A DNA stretch of 64,000 nucleotides, taken from Chondrus crispus (taxonomy: Eukaryota; Rhodophyta; Florideophyceae; Gigartinales; Gigartinaceae). Position numbers and translations under genes: made by a program. The stretch's first letter is position 1. Every line of letters starts with the position of its first letter. The stretch covers positions 1 through 64,000 of the forward strand of contig NW_005179135.1 in assembly GCF_000350225.1 (NCBI RefSeq), in the 5' to 3' direction. The notes under the pieces are model-generated. The model ran no database searches. It was not told the origin of the DNA and was given only the letters and a program-made list of their open reading frames with translations. Positions 61,751-64,000 of this stretch are shown in pieces.

Positions 61751-62160
61751 ATGAAGACGACGGTCGCGTGTTCCGATCGGCTACTTTTGAAGAGGGTCTT
61801 GTGATATAACCCCCCTCTTAGGGACTTAAATTAGATTAGATTACGAATCAGATTAGCTACTGTAGAGCCCGAAGTTCTACAGCGCTACACGCGCGTCCAC
61901 ATGTACCCCCCGTGTAGGGGGAGCGCGCACACACACGTGTACGACACGTGTGCTGTCAGCCCCGTTGGCTGACAGTGTTATAGCGCGGCACGACCGCGCC
62001 GGCTACCGTAGTACGATACACTACAGTAGCTCGGTACTTTGTATAGTATGATACCTCCACCTTATATATTAAGTACTGAGAGAGGGCGACGCCGGGGGGA
62101 ACAAGGGAGTTGTACACGACCCTCCACCGTCGACCTAAAATCTTGCTTCTTTCTAACTAG
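61735..62160. repeat. GC-rich hairpin array (third block) with TATA-like site
   Basis: A TATAAAAGG on plus (~61740) precedes a series of perfect stem-loops: 61860-61866/61876-61882 (7 bp), 61932-61940/61944-61952 (9 bp), 61953-61961/61967-61975 (9 bp) and 61983-61988/61994-61999 (6 bp). Composition and motifs (ACACGTGT, TGTCAGCC, GTACAGTA-like) match the blocks at 54.3-54.9 and 56.5-57.1 kb. Confidence 0.7.
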
Positions 62161-64000
62161 TGCTACTCCGCAGTGCGGGCGCTAGAGAGGAACCGCACGG
62201 CTTGGGACGCGTCGACACCCGAGCGAGCCGAGATCTACCTCCGCCCGTCAGCGCTGGTACGACACGCAGCGCTGCTCCGGGGCGTCGAGGCGTCGATTCG
62301 CTCGTGCGTGCGCGCTTCCTACCCCGACGCGCTCTATCACACCGCTACAGCGCACGTGCCCCCGTTCCGTAAGCAGGTGGTGTCTCCGTCTTCCCGTAGA
62401 CCAAGAGTCTGCGCAAGGACTGTGCATACATCCCCTCCCCGTTTGGGTTGTTTATGCTACAGGGCTCTTTCTTGGCGACTTCCCCCGTTGTCCGACGGGG
62501 CCCTTGGATCCTTCCCTTCCCTTGGCGTCCACCCACTGCCTCTTTTCGTACTGAAATATTTTGGGTACGTGTGCGCAGATCGCTATATGTTAATTTAGTT
62601 ATCATTAATTTAGCTGAAAGCAGATTAGAGTTAGGATCTAGCTCCCCGAGCTACCGTTCTGCCTCCAGCGGGGCGATATATAACCAAGCCCTTAACCTCC
62701 AAGTCAATAAAGGTATCCCGAGTGGCCAGAGTTGAATGACACCTTGGTTGAAGGTCTTCTTTACCAAAACGCCCCCTTCTACTTTAGACTACGACATCTT
62801 TTAGCGCTCTGGGTTCTCTTTTTAGTTCCTCTTCATTTTCCCATATTCCCTATTTTCCAATCTAATTCTATCCTTTACGTTGGTACCACTTTGTTGCGTT
62901 GCGATCCGCATTGTGTTGACGTAAGCCATCGGGCTTCCGCAATCGTACACCTTTGGTGTTTTCGTTGTGTGGGTTCCATCGGACTTTCGTCGCGACTGAT
63001 CCAGTTTTGGTGCTTCTTGCCATCGGGCGATGCGAAATTGCAGCGCTGCCACTGTTCTATTCGTCCGTCAAAATATCTCTCACAAAGATCTTGTCGTGAG
63101 CGAAAGGTAAAGAGGGCGCTTTACGAGCATTGGACTTACGACCCAGCCGATGCGGTTTACCTTAACACCTCCTCGCACTCGTCGAGCATCTGGCCTTCGA
63201 AAGACTCTACCACACCTTGATCCCGGACTGGGCTTCTTCTTTTTGCCCCCCTTTTTGAGATCCGAGCTACTGTGGGCCGGAAACACGCTTAATTGGAACG
63301 GGCGCTCCCACCACTCCGTATCAGTGCGGCGTCGGCTGTTTCTTTGTCCTGTTTGTATTCGGTTGTGTTGTGCCATCGTCCCTCCGTCACCGCCTGCCAG
63401 GCGCACTGCACTACACTACCCCCCTATGTAAACAAGTACGTTTTGTCTCTGTGCTTTCCTCCACTTTCTATAAGATTAAAATGCTCATAATTTCATTTCA
63501 CTGCCTTTTGTACTTGATCATTCTAATCTAACGTTGTTTTTTGCTTTTGGGATTTTTTGTGTTTTCGTTTATTTTCTTACGCATGTCTGCAGTTTCACAT
63601 TTTACTACTGGTTCGACAAGGTCCTTCAGCGGAACTATTGATTTTCTTATGATGATGATATGCCGTGTTGTTTATACAAGGCTTGGTGTAATAGTTACGC
63701 GCAATGCTGTTTGTTTTTGAACAGGCGAAACATAATCTTTTCTCGGCTCTCCTCATTTCTGTGCGTAGGGGAGTCTACTATTTTAGCGATTAGTAAGAAT
63801 GCCTATCTGCACGGGTGTTGGTCCCCCCAAAAGTCTTGAAGTAGTCCTATTCGTTCCAAAGAAGCCATGCTTATTGGCTTACAAACTGTCAGGCCTATCC
63901 ACAATTCTCATTATCTGTTGTAATGTTTAAGGTTCTGCTCTTTCGACTGCGATTCGTGTTCGAGAGTTGAGTCCTTGGCTATAATGTAATATTTTCTCAG
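62161..64000. other. No supported gene
   Basis: A plus frame at 62173-62598 has a plausible first 60 residues (VRALERNRTAWDASTPERAE) but no domain. The rest is T-rich and low in coding signal. The TTCTAATCTAA string of the hairpin blocks recurs at ~63520. Confidence 0.4.

Noticed and set aside
62732..63220. 162-codon plus-strand ORF
   Set aside because: Composition is unlike a soluble or secreted protein, with scattered Trp/Cys/His and no domain, in T-rich sequence with low coding signal.

Overview
The window is eukaryotic nuclear DNA from an intron-poor genome. It holds LTR retrotransposons, PIF/Harbinger-type and other DNA transposons, C2H2 zinc-finger proteins, TATA-box promoters and signal-peptide proteins. 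There are no bacterial-style operons, no ribosome binding sites and no recognisable tRNA or rRNA genes. All supported host genes are uninterrupted ORFs. A compact red alga (florideophyte type) would fit the intronless genes between nested transposons, but that is an inference and no marker gene proves it.

Layout. (1) 0.15-5.2 kb: a decayed Ty1/copia element on the minus strand (target duplication AAAAG), with a 355-bp solo LTR nested inside one of its LTRs. (2) 5.9-14 kb: three unrelated small secreted-protein genes in long gene-free spacers. (3) 14.9-16.1 kb: a degenerate ~100-bp satellite. (4) 17.6-51.1 kb: five members of one family of small secreted cysteine-rich proteins (17.6 kb on plus; 19.2, 29.4, 46.4 and 50.7 kb on minus), spread by segmental duplication. 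Between them lie two tandem-duplicated zinc-finger genes built of ~86-residue repeats (22.4 and 27.1 kb), a nearly intact Ty3/gypsy element inserted in the promoter of the 29.4-kb gene, a PIF/Harbinger transposon carrying both of its genes, a second copia element, and several nested MITEs. Paralogous copies without the insert give empty sites for two of the insertions. (5) 52.6-57.6 kb: a broken minus-strand mobile element. It links a transposase-like domain, a YqaJ-type nuclease and a cysteine-rich zinc domain, and is split by a 593-bp hairpin-rich insert with an 8-bp duplication. (6) 57.8-58.9 kb: the 3' end of a third copia element. (7) 58.9-64 kb: no confident gene, but a GC-rich hairpin array at 61.8-62.1 kb.

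The host genes are nearly all secretory (N-terminal hydrophobic signal, mature chain rich in cysteine) or DNA-binding (zinc finger). Eight of them (five secreted-family genes, one or two further secreted genes and the two zinc-finger genes) have a plausible TATA box 60-115 nt upstream of the ATG. The four close minus-strand secreted paralogs also share a conserved promoter block just upstream of the TATA box, so they are probably co-regulated. The rest of the window is a record of repeated transposition into these duplicated blocks.
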